Assembly (NCBI GenBank): GCA_028554755.1
Contig: JAPTOF010000016.1
Coordinates: 3,385,001 to 3,449,000 of the forward strand
Length of the DNA stretch: 64,000 nt
Direction: 5' to 3'
Origin: Cordia subcordata
Taxonomy: Eukaryota > Streptophyta > Magnoliopsida > Boraginales > Cordiaceae
The translations under genes and the position numbers were made by a program. The first letter of the stretch is position 1; each line of letters begins with the position of its first letter. Positions 1 through 12,375 of the stretch are shown here, in pieces. The notes beneath the pieces are model-generated. The model searched no databases and had not been told where the DNA came from. It saw only the letters and a program-made list of their open reading frames with translations.

Positions 1-214
1 TATATTTAGATTTTATTTGTCCTTTAACCATGTGAAATTCTTATCATAGCCTCCACGAGAAATCTAGTGTGAAATGTGAAAAGTCCTTTCTAAAGAACGT
101 GCTTCCAGACTATTATGTTTTCAAAAATTACTTTTACTTTTTAATTTTATAATGAGTGAAATTTAATTAAGTTAACTAGAGAATTTGGGCTTGTCTTGTT
201 TATTGTCTAAGGGG

Positions 215-600
215 TGGTGCTAAAAAAGTAGATGTGTGTGGAGGAACAATTTACAATGAGTACGTCCCTTATGGTAGAGAACCTCAATTTAATGCTACAA
301 TTATCCATTGTGGGATAACCCATTGTGGATTAGTGGTGCACCGGATTTGTATTATTGCACTCACATGCAATCACTTTAATGCCTCGCTTGGTTACAAGCC
401 CACGCCACTAAGCTCAACACTTTTTTGTTGATGGGTAGCTTATTATTAGTAATCATGATTTTTAATAGTTTTCCGATGTAGGACAAAGTATTATTTAATT
501 TAAAAGTACAGTCTCATATACAATTAAAGGAATATAAGATTATGTGATGTATCTTTTTACATAAGTTCCTTGTATTGTTTTCAACCTCATTAAAGTCTGA
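215..600. repeat. Dispersed repeat, copy A
   Basis: This stretch is clearly similar, in the same orientation, to about 15500-15800. Shared blocks include GATAACCCATTGTGG versus GTAACCCATTGTGG, TTGCACTCACAT followed by CAATCACTTTAATGCC, and CGCTTGGTT followed by CAAGCCCA. A weaker relative of the 3' part (TTTTCC-ATGT-GG then a T/A-rich stretch) occurs near 2030-2200. No coding capacity of a known transposon is visible, so it is an unclassified interspersed repeat. The short ORF across it (234-431) is not a convincing protein. Confidence 0.6.
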
Positions 601-3600
601 TTGCAAAAGCTTTTTGTATATTAAATAATTTCTCATTGGCAGCTGAGTCTTTTTATATTAATTTTCTCTACAATCTAAGGACTTAAAATACTTTGACAAT
701 CTTGAAATCCTAGTCAGGGTTCGTTTGTTGAGGCTTCGTCCATTAATGGAAACCAGCAAATTAAATTTCCTACATCGAGCATGTCTCTGTAGATGCATGG
801 TCAAATCTGAAATTAGAAAAACGGATTAAGAGCACAATGGGTAGGAACTAACAATCTGCGCTACGCAAAAGACGAGAACTAGGCATAGGTGGGGCAGAAA
901 CCACGTGTATGATATAAGTGAACCAAGAAGTTATATGTTACAATATATTGTCTTACACGAAAAAATTATAAGTTTCAAATTTACAATACAGGATAATAAT
1001 TATTTCTCTTGGTATTAATTGATATTAAAATATAATTATATAATTTTAGCCTAACATCAGAGTTAAACTATTGGTTCAGTCTTGTTTATCGCAAATATAC
1101 ATAGATGGTGTGACCCCAACTGGTTCTTGATCTGATCTTATTCACAGTGCGCCTATTTAAGTGGTCATATCCATGTGGTCATCTACCGTGCAAGTTGCCC
1201 GCTAAATTTTTAATCCAGTTCAATTCTTGATCCCATGTAAGGTGAGGTTCAATATATTCTTGTTCTACATGGAAAAATAATAATAATTCTTGATCACACA
1301 TAAGGTGATGTCCAATATATTATTGTTTTACATGAAAAAAAAAATCATAAGTTGAAGTTTACTATATAAGATTTTAGACTACTTCTCTTTATACCAATTA
1401 TTTTTAAAATGAAGCTTTAGCATTCTTAAAATTAAATAAGAAAGTTATGAGGATGAACGTATAGATTCCTAGATCGGAAATGCAAAAGATGATTGAAAAG
1501 GGTTGAACTATAATTTATGCAAATTAACAATGTTGAGAATAAAAGGTCCAAAGTCTTGGATTCTTTTTTTTTTTTTTTTTATAATAAGAAAAATTCAATT
1601 AGTGGAGCCCGACTACTGGTAACCACTAACTAACAAATCTTGGGTATATAGTATAGAAGCCTCTCCCAACTGATCTTTTCTCGCGAAAAGAAAGGGGTTT
1701 CCATTGTATGCTATGTAAAAAATTCCTAGAATCACTTTTCTCATAACACAAACCTTGGTCTCCTTCATCTTATCTCTATATCGCTTAAAAAGAGAAGAAT
1801 TATTTATATTTATAAAAAATAGTCCCACGGGTATAGGTTGAGATAATTTAAGTGGCAACTAAAAGTTAAAATACATTTTGATAAATTAAGCAATCATTGA
1901 TTAAAAAAAAAAGATTAACAGAAAAGCAAAACTTCTTTAAAAAAAAAAAAAAGATTAACAGAAAAGGTTCGTGTTACCAAACTCGACAATTGCTTGTTGT
2001 TAGGAAGGTTATTATCAATAAGTATATTTCCTAATGGTTTTCCTATGTGGGAAAAATTTTATTTAGTTTCACCTTATAGACAATAGAGGCATATTTAAAT
2101 ACAAGTAATAAAAACAAGATCATTATGTATGTGTTGCCAAATATGTCTCTCTAGTTAACGTTGTTTTCAACTTTACTAAACTAACTTCCACTAATCGTAC
2201 TTAACATTTATATTTATACCAGTTTACGGACCAACTAGAAGCAATATATTGTATCCATGTGTAGACATATCTAGGTCAAGATTTATCAGTCCTTGAAGGC
2301 AACTTTGCCTTCTCATATTATTTAAATATCCGGGTCTAATTGTATAAAAAAACAAACTAAAAAGTAAATTAATCCTTAAGTGAGAAAAAAAAAAAAAACA
2401 AAAAGGTTTCAGTTCCGACATCTAAATTCTTAGAATACTAAGCTGCTTTATTTTTTTTTAACTTTTTTTTTTCGGTTGTCTAAGCCTAATTATTAGCATG
2501 TCCTTGGGAGTGGTAAATTCCAACCTATATTCATTGTTCAGGGGTGGGTGAAGGCTGAAGGATGTATAACCTATCCCCACCCACACGACGTGTCTTAATT
2601 TTATTATTTTTTAAAAAATGAATTAAATTCCAATAATTATATTATTTTCATTATTTTATTTTTTTAATTTAAATATTTTATTCTATTATTGCATAATACT
2701 TACAAAAAACATTTAGCATTAAAAACTTATTAAGAATTATATTTTATAAAATACATTTATCTTTTATCCTTGCTAATATAGTAATATAGACTGTAAAAAT
2801 ATAACTAATCATTGGCAATAAATACAGATATTAAAAATATTTATTTTTCCCAATGTGTCACACAGTCACATACTAGTATCTTCTAATTCTGACTACACAT
2901 TTTGGCACATTCCGTGTGAAGCCTAGTAAATGGGAGATTGAGTTGCTTAAAATAGGTCTCTTCTAGTATCTCTTTCGAGTTATTTTTACTTGCACAGCAG
3001 GACATATAGAATTTGCTAGCATCCATTGATACTTTGTTTATAAATCTATATATATTGAAAAATATTTTTACTTCATTTATAACTAAAAATTTTCATTAAC
3101 GAAAGAATATTTTTAAGTTAATTTATTTTTTACTGTTACCAAATACGAAAAGATCAAAAAGTATTTCTCGCAAACATGCAGAGGGATTTTTTTTTCTTTG
3201 GCCTACTTTCCAAAGCCATCGCTGGGAATTCTTAACCAATTCTAGGAGTTCTTCATTTCCTAAAAATTAAAATAAAATTCATACTAGTCAAAGAAACTAC
3301 ATTAACTTTTGAAAATATAATATTTAAATAAATTCTATTAAATATTTATAAAATTTTCAATTCCTAATATTCAAATCTTACTATTAATCCAAATAATTTA
3401 AATATATATGCAGAATAATTAATATATTACATAATTTTAACAAATTAAGAATTAAATAATTAATCATAAAAAAATTAAAATCCTCTGTTTGTTGTAGTTT
3501 GGTATCCATTTTCGGTGTGGTTGAGTTCTTCTGGCTCTAAAATCGAGGCACAAAAGCTGGAAGGACTCACGAGCTGTTGAAAATGAAAAAGGGAAAGAAT

Positions 3601-3899
3601 AAAGTCATCGTAGAAAAAGCTTATGCTACACGAATCTAGATTGAAATGTCAAGATCACAAGCCCTTTTTTGAAAGATGCTTCTTTGTACACCTCTGAGCT
3701 TCAATTGGCTTCTTTCTTGCCATCAATTATTGTATGATGTGGACGATATTCTGGTTAAATGAAACATATCCATTCAAGATGCTTCGGTTTCTAAGGAGGT
3801 GGTCAGATCCTTTCTTTCATTCCTTTGTTTCTGTTTCTTGAAAGTCATTGTGCACTGCAATTTTACTATAAAGGTTAGAAGAACTCGATAGGAGACTAG
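601..3899. other. AT-rich intergenic DNA without recognised gene
   Basis: I see no gene here. It contains homopolymer T/A tracts (for example 1562-1581 and 2387-2398), a degenerate relative of the copy-A repeat near 2030-2200, and long A/T-only stretches around 2600-2850 and 3290-3480. Short ORFs on both strands lack recognisable domains and look like chance frames. Confidence 0.6.
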
Positions 3900-4019
3900 G
3901 AGGGTGTTTGGCGTTGCTTGTTTTGGATGCTTATAAGTACCTACAAAAAAATACATTCTCACATACTTTTTACTATTTATGTATTTATAAACATCAAATA
4001 AGCAAAGCCAAACACCCTC
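3900..4019. mobile_element. 120-bp MITE with terminal inverted repeats
   Basis: The ends are inverted copies: the left end starts GAGGGTGTTTGGCGTTGCTT and the right end is the reverse complement of nearly the same sequence (AAGCAAAGCCAAACACCCTC). A TAG trinucleotide flanks both sides (3897-3899 and 4020-4022), consistent with a 3-bp target duplication. The interior has no coding capacity. A relative lies at 18772-18889 and shares the internal ACATA-TTTTTTACTATTTA block. The 3-bp duplication suggests PIF/Harbinger (Tourist-like), but the superfamily is an inference. Confidence 0.7.
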
Positions 4020-5530
4020 TAGATCTGATTAGCAAAGAGGAAATCTTTTCTAGGAAAAAAAAAAACAGAGTTTTGAATTGATTCATAGGGCTAGGAACGA
4101 GTTTTTTTATACTGAGGCTGATGCTACAAATGTGTAATGGAATGCAGATTATGTCCACGGGAGGAGTAGGGGGGATAAGAAAACAAAATTTGTTTTTACG
4201 ACAAAAGGTTGAAAGTTTCGTTACAAATTAGTGCATGGAATGTTGCTTTTGTTGTTTGATTTATGCTGTTTTTTTTTTTTAATATTAACTTGCTTATCTA
4301 GACAAAAAATAGAAAAACGATAATAGACTAGTGTATACCTTATGCTGCTTGTTAATACAACACCCGCGTAATTGTACTTGAAATTTTTGATTATTTGTCT
4401 CAAATGCTTTGATAAAGTTCTAGCTTTATTCAGGTTTGCCTATCATGATTGAATTAGATGATTACTATAACATTGGAGGACCTATTTCTAGAAATGGTAT
4501 TTTATTGCCATGGATGATGTATGAATTATGTGCCGCTTAAAATAAAATAATTTAGCACTTACATGTAAGTTTTTCAGCAAGGGGTAAATTAATTTTTTAG
4601 GTTTTTTTTAAGGAAAAAAAAAAAACCTTGAAAATATAGCTCGGCTTCACGAAACCTCCAATCTCCAAAAATGACTATACCCTATGTTTGCAAGTGGTTC
4701 GGGCGTCGTTTCATATTCTTCATTTTTCTACCTCGATAGATCAATAAAGTTTGCTTTGATTTTTTTTTTCTTTTGGTTTTTGAACCTAATACTTCACACT
4801 TGATAGCAAATAATCTCAACTACTTGAGTTACCTTTTAATCACTTAATAAAGTTCTGATACTTTAGCCGGAGTACTACATCTTAGGGGCTCCTTTATCTT
4901 AAGATTGTAAAGAAGTTTTTGGCTCAAAATATTCACTTGTTCTAATACCTATGTAAACCAGCATAACCCCTTTCTTGGGAAGAGCTAATTACCGTACTCC
5001 TAGGAAGTCTTAATTGTCCTATTCCCACCCAACTTGGAGTCTATTCCTTTGTTTTTATGCATTTGACTCTTCGGGTACGGAGGCGAAAGAAGCAATCCAT
5101 AGAAAGATTTAGCACTGCTTACTAAATTCTGTGGTTAATGACATTTGTAAATCAGTTATTTCTGTTTGGAGAAGAATCAACAAAATAGCTAATAGCATAA
5201 AAACATATCCAAGTAAAATATAAAAGAAAAACTGATATGCTGCCTTGATCTTTCTTTGTCTTGAACCCCATATCCCTATAATAATAGTAGAGTAAGGGGG
5301 TGGCCTAAAGCTGAATTGGCCAGTGGTGGTTGGTCTACTATGACAAATAAGTATTTGGACCACAAATTTGACCACGGAAGTGAAAGTCTACATATTATAA
5401 AAAAATAAGTTAGATGTCTTTTTAGTATATAACATATGACATCATTCCAAAAGTTCTCTTGCATTCAGCAAAGTATTTATTCTATCATTTTATGTATTTA
5501 TGGCCATTTAAACTTGTGGTATCTTTCTTC
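4020..5530. other. Intergenic DNA with part of a dispersed repeat
   Basis: No gene is recognised. About 4640-4715 resembles 9290-9365: both read CCTC-AT-TCCAAAAAT-A, then ATGTT-GC, then GTTCGGG-GTC-TTTCAT. This marks another interspersed repeat family. The overlapping minus-strand ORFs at 5109-5464 have no recognisable features. Confidence 0.5.
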
Positions 5531-5823
5531 GGCAGGACAAAGACAACAAGGCCGACGTCTGCTTAGGGGTCAACCCAAGCCCAAGTAGCTTACGAAATCG
5601 AGGATAACGAGCCTTGAAGTTCAACTGGCAGAATTGCGAACACATATTGCATCTATGTCTCGAAATTCAATTGGACGAACATTATGCACCTGTGGATGCA
5701 AGAATTGGTTGTGTTGAAGATCAACTGGGCCATAATCTCCAGGAACTACGGGACCAGAATTATGAGATTCTGGAGGACTTGCGGGGTCCTTTTCACACAA
5801 CTCAGTCTCCCCCAGCAGCATAA
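5530..5823 (+). pseudogene. Frameshifted coiled-coil coding fragment, possibly retroelement gag
   Basis: Two plus-strand frames together read like one heptad-rich segment. The upstream frame gives LEVQLAELRTHIASMSR. The downstream frame (coding from about 5660 to the stop at 5821-5823) gives DEHYAPVDARIGCVEDQL and a further Leu/Glu-rich stretch ending in PPAA. The switch lies near 5660 and implies a small indel. Coiled-coil starts of this kind are common in plant retrotransposon gag proteins, so I infer a gag relic. A decayed exon of a cellular gene is the alternative. There is no good ATG; the open frame begins at a TTG. Confidence 0.35.
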
Positions 5824-6350
5824 AAAAAAAAGAAAGAAAGCGAGTCTATACATTGTTGATGTTTCATATCGAAATTATTAACTGATGATAGTATTGGTTG
5901 ATGCCCTTACTGTAAATTAAAATTAATCACCACACTGATATAATATCCATTCATTAAAAAAAAAATTAGACTAGTGAAAATGATGATAAACATTAAACAC
6001 CAATAAATAAGTTGATGAACACCAATATGTAGAATACTGAACACATACTCGTATAATTGTATGCAAAGCACTAAAATACAGGAGACATTAAACGCAAAAA
6101 GCTAGAACAGTGAAGACCTATGCTAGGCGGCAGTGAAGACCTGTTCAAAAACCCAAGCTGGTGAAATATTAAATTAAAAAATTACATTAATATTAATACC
6201 AATTAAACAATTTGGACTAGTGAACACCATGACATGAGATGAACAAACATGTATTTAAAAGTTGACGAACACTCGAAGAGTAAACATAATAAATAGTTCC
6301 CTAGGGAAGTTCCATTCTTTTTATATATTTATTTTCCTTTCGTCAAAATG
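5824..6350. other. Intergenic DNA with weak internal repetition
   Basis: No gene is seen. The motif around AGACTAGTGAA-A--ATGA appears near 5968 and again near 6211, with GAACACCAAT-type words in between. It may be a degenerate duplication of about 240 bp. Confidence 0.35.
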
Positions 6351-7080
6351 AAAATTTAAACAAAAGGAATTGGTATAGGTGAAAAATGATGACCAATAAA
6401 ATCACGACACGTGGCATTGAAGGAAGGTTGGGAACAAGGGGCAAACACTTGGTGTATAGGTCCACCCAAGAGAATGCCATAGGCGTACCCATGGTCTACA
6501 GATACGCTTATTTGCATATTCAACCTATCAAAAATAGTATTAGCATGAATCTTTGAATATCTCTTGAATATACATGTGGAGCGGCTCCCTAGCCCATGCA
6601 CACGCCAGTAGAAAGAGGGGGGACGTACCCCTGCCCTACGGGTATGTTTAGGTTAAGTCCCCAGCAAGGCACGTGGTTTCTTCCCCAAAATAGCAACACG
6701 TGTCGTATCAATTATCAAGGCGAGTCTAGTCAGCATACTACTTGAGGCAATCTTTGGAGCTTGGGCCTTATTTTCTATAAATACCAAGCCAAACTCCATG
6801 CAAAGGGGGGAGGGGTGGAGGGAGGGAGGGAATGGTGAGAATTCTCTCTACATATTTATGAACATATTTATAACATATTCAAGTTAAGCTTCATAAATTC
6901 ATAAAAACCGTAAACTGACTTGATCATTGAAGGTACAACGGGAGAAAAGCAACATACGCTCTTCTTTTTGTAGAAAGGTGTATGTGTCAAGCATTTGAGC
7001 GAGGAGGCGTATCCATTGTACACGCGGGCATAGGTTGACCTTTGGCCCACGCGTCTACCATCTATTCCTTTGACTTGCTA
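6350..7080 (+). mobile_element. LTR-like retrotransposon remnant with TATA box
   Basis: This GC-richer block holds CACGTGG and CACGTGTC words (about 6669-6706), then a clear TATAAATA box at 6776-6783, a purine-rich tract and a pyrimidine-rich downstream region. Plant LTR promoters have this layout. I found no partner LTR, primer binding site or pol sequence in the window, so it may be a solo LTR or a fragment. The boundaries are approximate and the superfamily is not determined. Confidence 0.35.
6776..6783 (+). promoter_or_regulatory. TATA box in LTR-like remnant
   Basis: A perfect TATAAATA lies in the context TTTTCTATAAATACCAAG. The third Copia element of the window has the same core and flank (CCTATAAATACCAAG) in its LTR, read on the minus strand at 58616-58623. 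Confidence 0.4.
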
Positions 7081-7089
7081 AGACAAGAA

Positions 7090-7345
7090 AGTGGATGCGT
7101 GAGTCGGCGGACCCATAGCTCATGCATCCATTGGCGGACCCATAGCTCACATGTCCATCGGCTACTCGTAATGTATGCGTAAACTGCCCTCTCCAAGGAG
7201 GACGCGTTCACCGTTCCCAGGTGGTACGCGTTCACCATTGTCTCCAAGGGACACGTGTCTGTCGCACCCGGTGGCACACGTCCGCCATCGTCTCCAAGGG
7301 ACACGTGTCTGTCGCACCCAAGGCACTCATGTCCGCCATTTACCC
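7090..7345. repeat. Minisatellite with two nested units
   Basis: Positions 7099-7160 carry two copies of a unit of about 32 bp containing GGCGGACCCATAGCTCA. From about 7200 a 25-bp unit alternates to give a 50-bp period: TCTCCAAGGGACACGTGTCT followed by GTCGCACCC occurs at 7241-7269 and again at 7291-7319. The block is much GC-richer than its surroundings. Open frames run through on both strands because of the periodicity, but I do not regard them as genes. Confidence 0.75.
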
Positions 7346-7522
7346 CGAAGGACATTCCAACTTCTTCATTGATCAACAAAATTAATCAAGCTACTTTGAT
7401 GGGGAAGGAATTATTCGCACCATACCAAGAATATATATATTTTTTCTAGTGGTTTGGTTATTACTTTTTCTAGTCAAATAATACGATTGTTTTGACTAAT
7501 CTTCTAAAAAAGGAAAAAAGAA

Positions 7523-7577
7523 AACAAACTACTCTAGCTAACTTTCGAAACAAACTACTCTAGCTAACTTTCGAAAC
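7523..7577. repeat. Two-copy tandem repeat, unit about 27 bp
   Basis: The unit AAACAAACTACTCTAGCTAA plus CTTTCG is present twice in direct succession with no visible change. It is probably a simple slippage or recombination duplication. Confidence 0.8.
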
Positions 7578-9022
7578 AAACATTTCGTCAAACACATTTC
7601 ATGCGTTATATATATTTACAAGTTTTAAATAACATATATATAACACTCAACATACGTCTATGTACATGTAGAGGAGGAAAACTTGTACGTATATACTACA
7701 AATGCATACATATATTTATATGTAAAGGAGGAAACACATCTAAGATGAGGGAACAGATCTAGGATGAGGAAGGCTTGGTGGAGGCAACACATGTAGGGTG
7801 AGGAAGGCTCGTACAACAAGGGAGAAAGATCATCAAGACTTTGCAGATCTGTACTCTCTTTTACTTCTTTATTTTAGCGTGCGTGAAAGTCATGCGTCAT
7901 GGGGTGCATGATTCACAGGACGTGCTGGCGAATATAACTAAAAGAAGAATTATTATAATTGATTTTGTTTTGACATGATGTATAAAAAGCCTTAGACGGT
8001 TAGAACAGGCATTTCGCATCTTTACATTAAAATATGATTTTTTGCAGGGTATAATAGTCATTTCGCATGAATTTTGGTTATATATTTGTGAACACCAAAT
8101 TTGATGTGTAGGTGAATACCAAATCTGACGTGTTCTCCACGTTGGATTTGCTGCTTCTACCGCTGCCACAAGGAAGACCGACCCAATGATAATTGAATAC
8201 TTTGCCTGGAGGTGTACATAGGTGGTTTGGGCCATTTTTTTTATGAATTTTTTTAATCAAATCGAATTTGGTGGTCGTTTATCATTTTATGAAATCAATG
8301 TCGTCCATAATAATTAAAAAAATCGACGGTTTCCGTTGATTTGAACAGTTTATTTATTTTATTTTTTTTTTATTTTATTTTATTTAATTTTTCTTTTTGT
8401 GCACAAATTTGACTGCAAGAGATTATGTATCTTAAGAGAATTTGATATCAAGCAAACATAGGGCTAAAATTTTTTATATAAATTGATAAGTAGAGATTGA
8501 AGAATTAAACCTTAGATATTTCCGAATGAAAAGAAAAGAGAAAGATGGATTTTCATGTTTGTGCGTTAGCTTACTGAAAGATCAAAAAATGGAGAAGCAC
8601 ACTATTTTTTAATCTCTTAGTAAGATAAATATATTTGTAAATTGCCTTGTTATGTGTAGAAGATTGCAAATCATACACCAAACATGGCTGTTGTGGTAGT
8701 GAAGTGGGAGAGTGAAAATGCAATTTTTTAAGAATGTGTTAGGGCAACCCATTAAATAGGTCATTAGTTAGATAAAGCAGTTATTCTTAAACACTGACTA
8801 GAACTTTAGTCAACAAACGAACCTATATTTCTTTCACTGTCAGTATATATTATGGTATACATGTATTATATAAGAAAATGTAATACCGAGTGATTCATGC
8901 TTGGTGCTCATGATGATATGTCTAATTAAAGCCTAGTGCTTGTATAGTTTGATTGTAAATATAATTTAAATTAAGATGCAAAACTTTTATTCCTTCCACC
9001 TTACAATCTGACGGCAAATATA

Positions 9023-9070
<48 letters not shown>

Positions 9071-9480
9071 CTGCGTGAGAAAAATTTTGGCTGTGAAAAT
9101 ATTGGGTGATTGATTACTGATTAGATATTAATTGGAAAAAAACTAAAAAGGGAAAGATAAATGTCGTTTTTAAAATTCTTGGTGATAATTTTTTATTAAA
9201 TGGTCTAAATTTATTCGTTTAAATCTTAGAGTCAATATTGCACTTTTTAATTATTCGGTCAGAATTTTTATTCGGGAAAAATCCAAATCCCCCTCACACA
9301 TGAAGCCTCGATTTCCAAAAATAATCATACCTGATGTTCGCTGGTCGTTCGGGTGTCATTTCATAAAAGAGATTTGACTTACGTCACTGACAATTTGCAT
9401 TTACCCTGTATGCATAAAAATTGTATATTTATTTCACTCCTATATCCCACTATATTACAGGAATAAAGCTAATCGTATAA
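7578..9480. other. Intergenic DNA without recognised gene
   Basis: No gene is recognised. Minus-strand ORFs near 7897-8260 lack domains. The stretch ends with the (TA)n tract listed separately and a copy (about 9290-9365) of the repeat also seen at 4640-4715. Confidence 0.5.
9028..9068. repeat. (AT)n microsatellite
   Basis: This is an uninterrupted AT dinucleotide run of about 41 bp. Confidence 0.95.
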
Positions 9481-10272
9481 GGTCATGTTCGACAACAATA
9501 TTTTAAGTAGTGTTTAGTATATTGACCAAGTCAAAATACTATTTCTTCTCATTTTAGTTGTTCGGTAAAATAATATTTTACGTAATGTTTTTATTCTAAA
9601 TAGTGTTTGAAGTAGTGTTTATGAAAAGTTAATATTATTAACGTTTCAAAATAGAGTTTAATGTTTTGCCTTTTTTTGGCAATATTACCCTCTCTCTAAT
9701 AATTTTTTTTGATAATTGTACCCTCTATCCAATTTCGTTTATATTTTATTTTCTTTCATGAATAAAAATAGAAAATAACACAAAAATTAACTTGAAATTA
9801 TATTCATATAAAAATATATTAAAAAGTATAGGTCTTATTTATCCATTCATTTTTTTTTGAAAATATAAATCTTCAATCAATTAAAATATTTCTATAATAA
9901 AAAAAATTATTTATAATATTAATAAAATTAATTTTAAATAAAGTAATTTTATTATGCTTTATTAATAAAATATTATTTTAAGAAAAATATATTTAATTAT
10001 AAAATAAATTATCTTAATAATTTTGTTATTATTATTATCATCATCATCATCATCACAAAAATAATAACCCGATACCGATGTCTTTTTTGTCATTTTGCAT
10101 TCACCAGCTAATCCAACAGCTAATTTTATCGAACACATCTAAAATAATTTGCTAGTAAAGCAGCTATCTACTAACCGCTGAAACACAACAACTATTTACT
10201 ACTCAAACCGTTATCCGCTACTCAAACAGCTATCCGCTACCTAATCTACTAATTGCGCCGAACAAGCCCTAA
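9480..10272. mobile_element. Candidate non-autonomous DNA transposon
   Basis: The ends are imperfect inverted copies: left AGGTCATGTTCGACAAC and right, read inverted, AGGGCTTGTTCGGCGCAA. The right end has repeated CTACTCAAAC-GTTATCCGCTA words. The interior is AT-rich and non-coding, with an (ATC)n tract at about 10037-10056. No target duplication was identified, so the superfamily (a hAT-like TIR is suggested by GGGCTTGTTCGG) is uncertain. Confidence 0.4.
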
Positions 10273-11244
10273 ATATCTCTTATACTGATGGTTAACTCAA
10301 AGGCATCAATACAAATCTACTAGAGAATGATGCACCTATTTTTTTCTCAGGCTTGCTATAAATCATTTTTCCTCGGTTTCTATACATATGTTATTAATGT
10401 TTATTTAAGATTTACTAAGAAAAAAAAAATTGTTTCCAGATACCTGATTTCCTACAAGACACTACTGCTGTGTTTGTTTAGATCTTATTATAAGACACAT
10501 ATCTTATTGGACAACTTATGTGAAAAAGATTGTTTATTATCAGTTTATTATAAGACAATTATAAGATACTTTTTATAAGATGTCTGTATTTATAAAAAAA
10601 TAAGTTGGGTTTAAGGTAATTATATCTTATCAATTAAAAAATAATTAAAAATAAAAATTTAAAAATTAAAAATAAAGAAAATTAAAAAATTTAAAATTTA
10701 AATAAAATTTTAAAATAAAATATTAAATATTAAAAATTAAAATTAAAGATTTAAAAATAAAATTTTAAATTTTAAAAACTAAAAAATTTCAAAAATTAAA
10801 ACAATAAAAATTAAAAAAATGTTAAAAATTAAATATTAAAAATTTAAAAAAATGTTAAAAATTAAATATTAAAAATTAAAATTTCAAAAATTTAAAATTT
10901 TTAAAACAAAAACAAAAATTAATTAATTTTTATATTTTATAATTTATTATTTAATTATAAAATTAAAATACCATGAGTTAAAATTAATAACATTATTATC
11001 AAAGTAACTTATAACAATATTTTAGTTAATAAACCAAATAGTCTTATTATATCAGATATTTATCTGTTATAAGACACTTATCAGATAAGATACTTATTAG
11101 ATTTCAGATTTCAGATGAGATTATTTCAAATAGGCTATACATGCCCGTGAGTATTGCTCCAATATACACCGTTATTTCTTCCATGCATACGGATACATTT
11201 TCTCAATGTGCTTCATATTTTGTTAACGAAGCAGCAAAGTTGAA
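10273..11244. other. Extremely AT-rich low-complexity DNA
   Basis: Positions 10620-10960 are almost entirely A and T, built from variants of ATTAAAAATTTAAAA. The flanks share TTATAAGACAC-type words (about 10480-10560 and 11030-11100), which may be the ends of an unclassified AT-rich element. There is no gene. Confidence 0.5.
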
Positions 11245-11246
11245 AT

Positions 11247-11495
11247 GAAATAACAAATTATGAAGGCTTTCGTAATGATTTTTACAAATTCTCACAAGTA
11301 GTGGGAAACGCATATGACAATATGCTCCCAGAATTTAAAAATATTTTTGATCAATATGGAAGCATTGACAATCTAGATTTCCAAGGCATTTTCGACGATT
11401 TGTCACCTATAAATTTTAATGACCTTCCTAATGAATTTGATCACAACATGGAAAATTCATTTGCACCATTTGACGACCTACTTAATCCAGATTGA
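11247..11495 (+). CDS. Unrecognised acidic ORF, possibly a terminal exon
   Basis: An open frame without an ATG at its beginning ends with TGA at 11493-11495. Its last 64 residues are very acidic and interspersed with Phe, Leu and Ile (for example FDQYGSIDNLDFQGIFDDLS and FAPFDDLLNPD). The composition is unlike neighbouring chance ORFs and resembles an acidic transcription-activation tail. I do not recognise a family. It could be the last exon of a gene whose upstream exons I cannot identify, or a gene relic. No splice partner is established. Confidence 0.25.
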   Translation, partial: EITNYEGFRNDFYKFSQVVGNAYDNMLPEFKNIFDQYGSIDNLDFQGIFDDLSPINFNDLPNEFDHNMENSFAPFDDLLNPD

Positions 11496-12375
11496 CTGCA
11501 GTGCTATTGCATTTTTTGTTTGCTTCAAATGATCCGTGTTATGGAACCAAGATAACCTCTCTTAACAATAATAAGAAAGGGTTACGGGCCTCTAATGCCT
11601 ACAAATAGAAAGGGTAAGTTTATGACTTTTTAGGAGAAATCTAGCGCGTTTGACCTCTTTCCTCTCTTTTTGAAGTTTTGCAAAATTGCAGCATTATTTT
11701 CTACTAATAAATGGATGGTTATGTTCTAGTGTTAATGCCACTTGAGAAACTATATCTATTTTTTTGTTGTGTGTTTGGAATGATGATCAGTTGTTGGTGT
11801 GACTAAAAATCTACTGCTAAGTGAAGTTGTTTCTTTCAGCTGAGTTCATATATGTCTTCTCCATGGTGTCATTCTGCGTTTATGATAATTTAGTTACTTT
11901 GGATGGCATCATAGGCTTAGTAATATTTACTTATAAAGACTTGAAATCTTGACTAGCCAGGTCTGATATTTTCATTTCTTGGTTAGATTAGAATGTTGTA
12001 TTCGACATTTTCTTTTGCCTAAGTTCTTCTTATCTGAACTGTTGGTCATATTGCCCACAAAATCAAATTTTGTTAGTTACTGGTCATGTTGTTCCTGATA
12101 TACAGTATCTCTAGATTTATTCATGCACAGCTTTCTTCAAAGAGTGCATTTTGTTACAATTGGTTTCAGACAAGAGCCTGCTTAATCATTTATATTCTGT
12201 TTTCAATTCTACTACTTCCAAATGTTATTATTTATTGTGGCTATTGATATGCTATGAATTTTCATATTTTTCAATTAGGAAATTCTCAAAATTAGTTAAA
12301 AGAGAAGATTAAGGATTCTAAGGTGGTGACTGCTATGGGAATAGAATGATATTCCTGTCTCTCTTTTAAATCTCA
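11496..12375. other. Intergenic DNA without recognised gene
   Basis: This is ordinary T-rich sequence of intron or 3'-flank character. No coding or repeat signal is seen. Confidence 0.4.

Noticed and set aside
7062..7449. ORFs on both strands over the GC-rich block
   Set aside because: Open frames arise from the 25/50-bp repeat period; the proteins are repeats without family similarity.
7897..8260. Overlapping minus-strand ORFs
   Set aside because: No domain, no homology I can recognise, and no splice signals supporting an exon.
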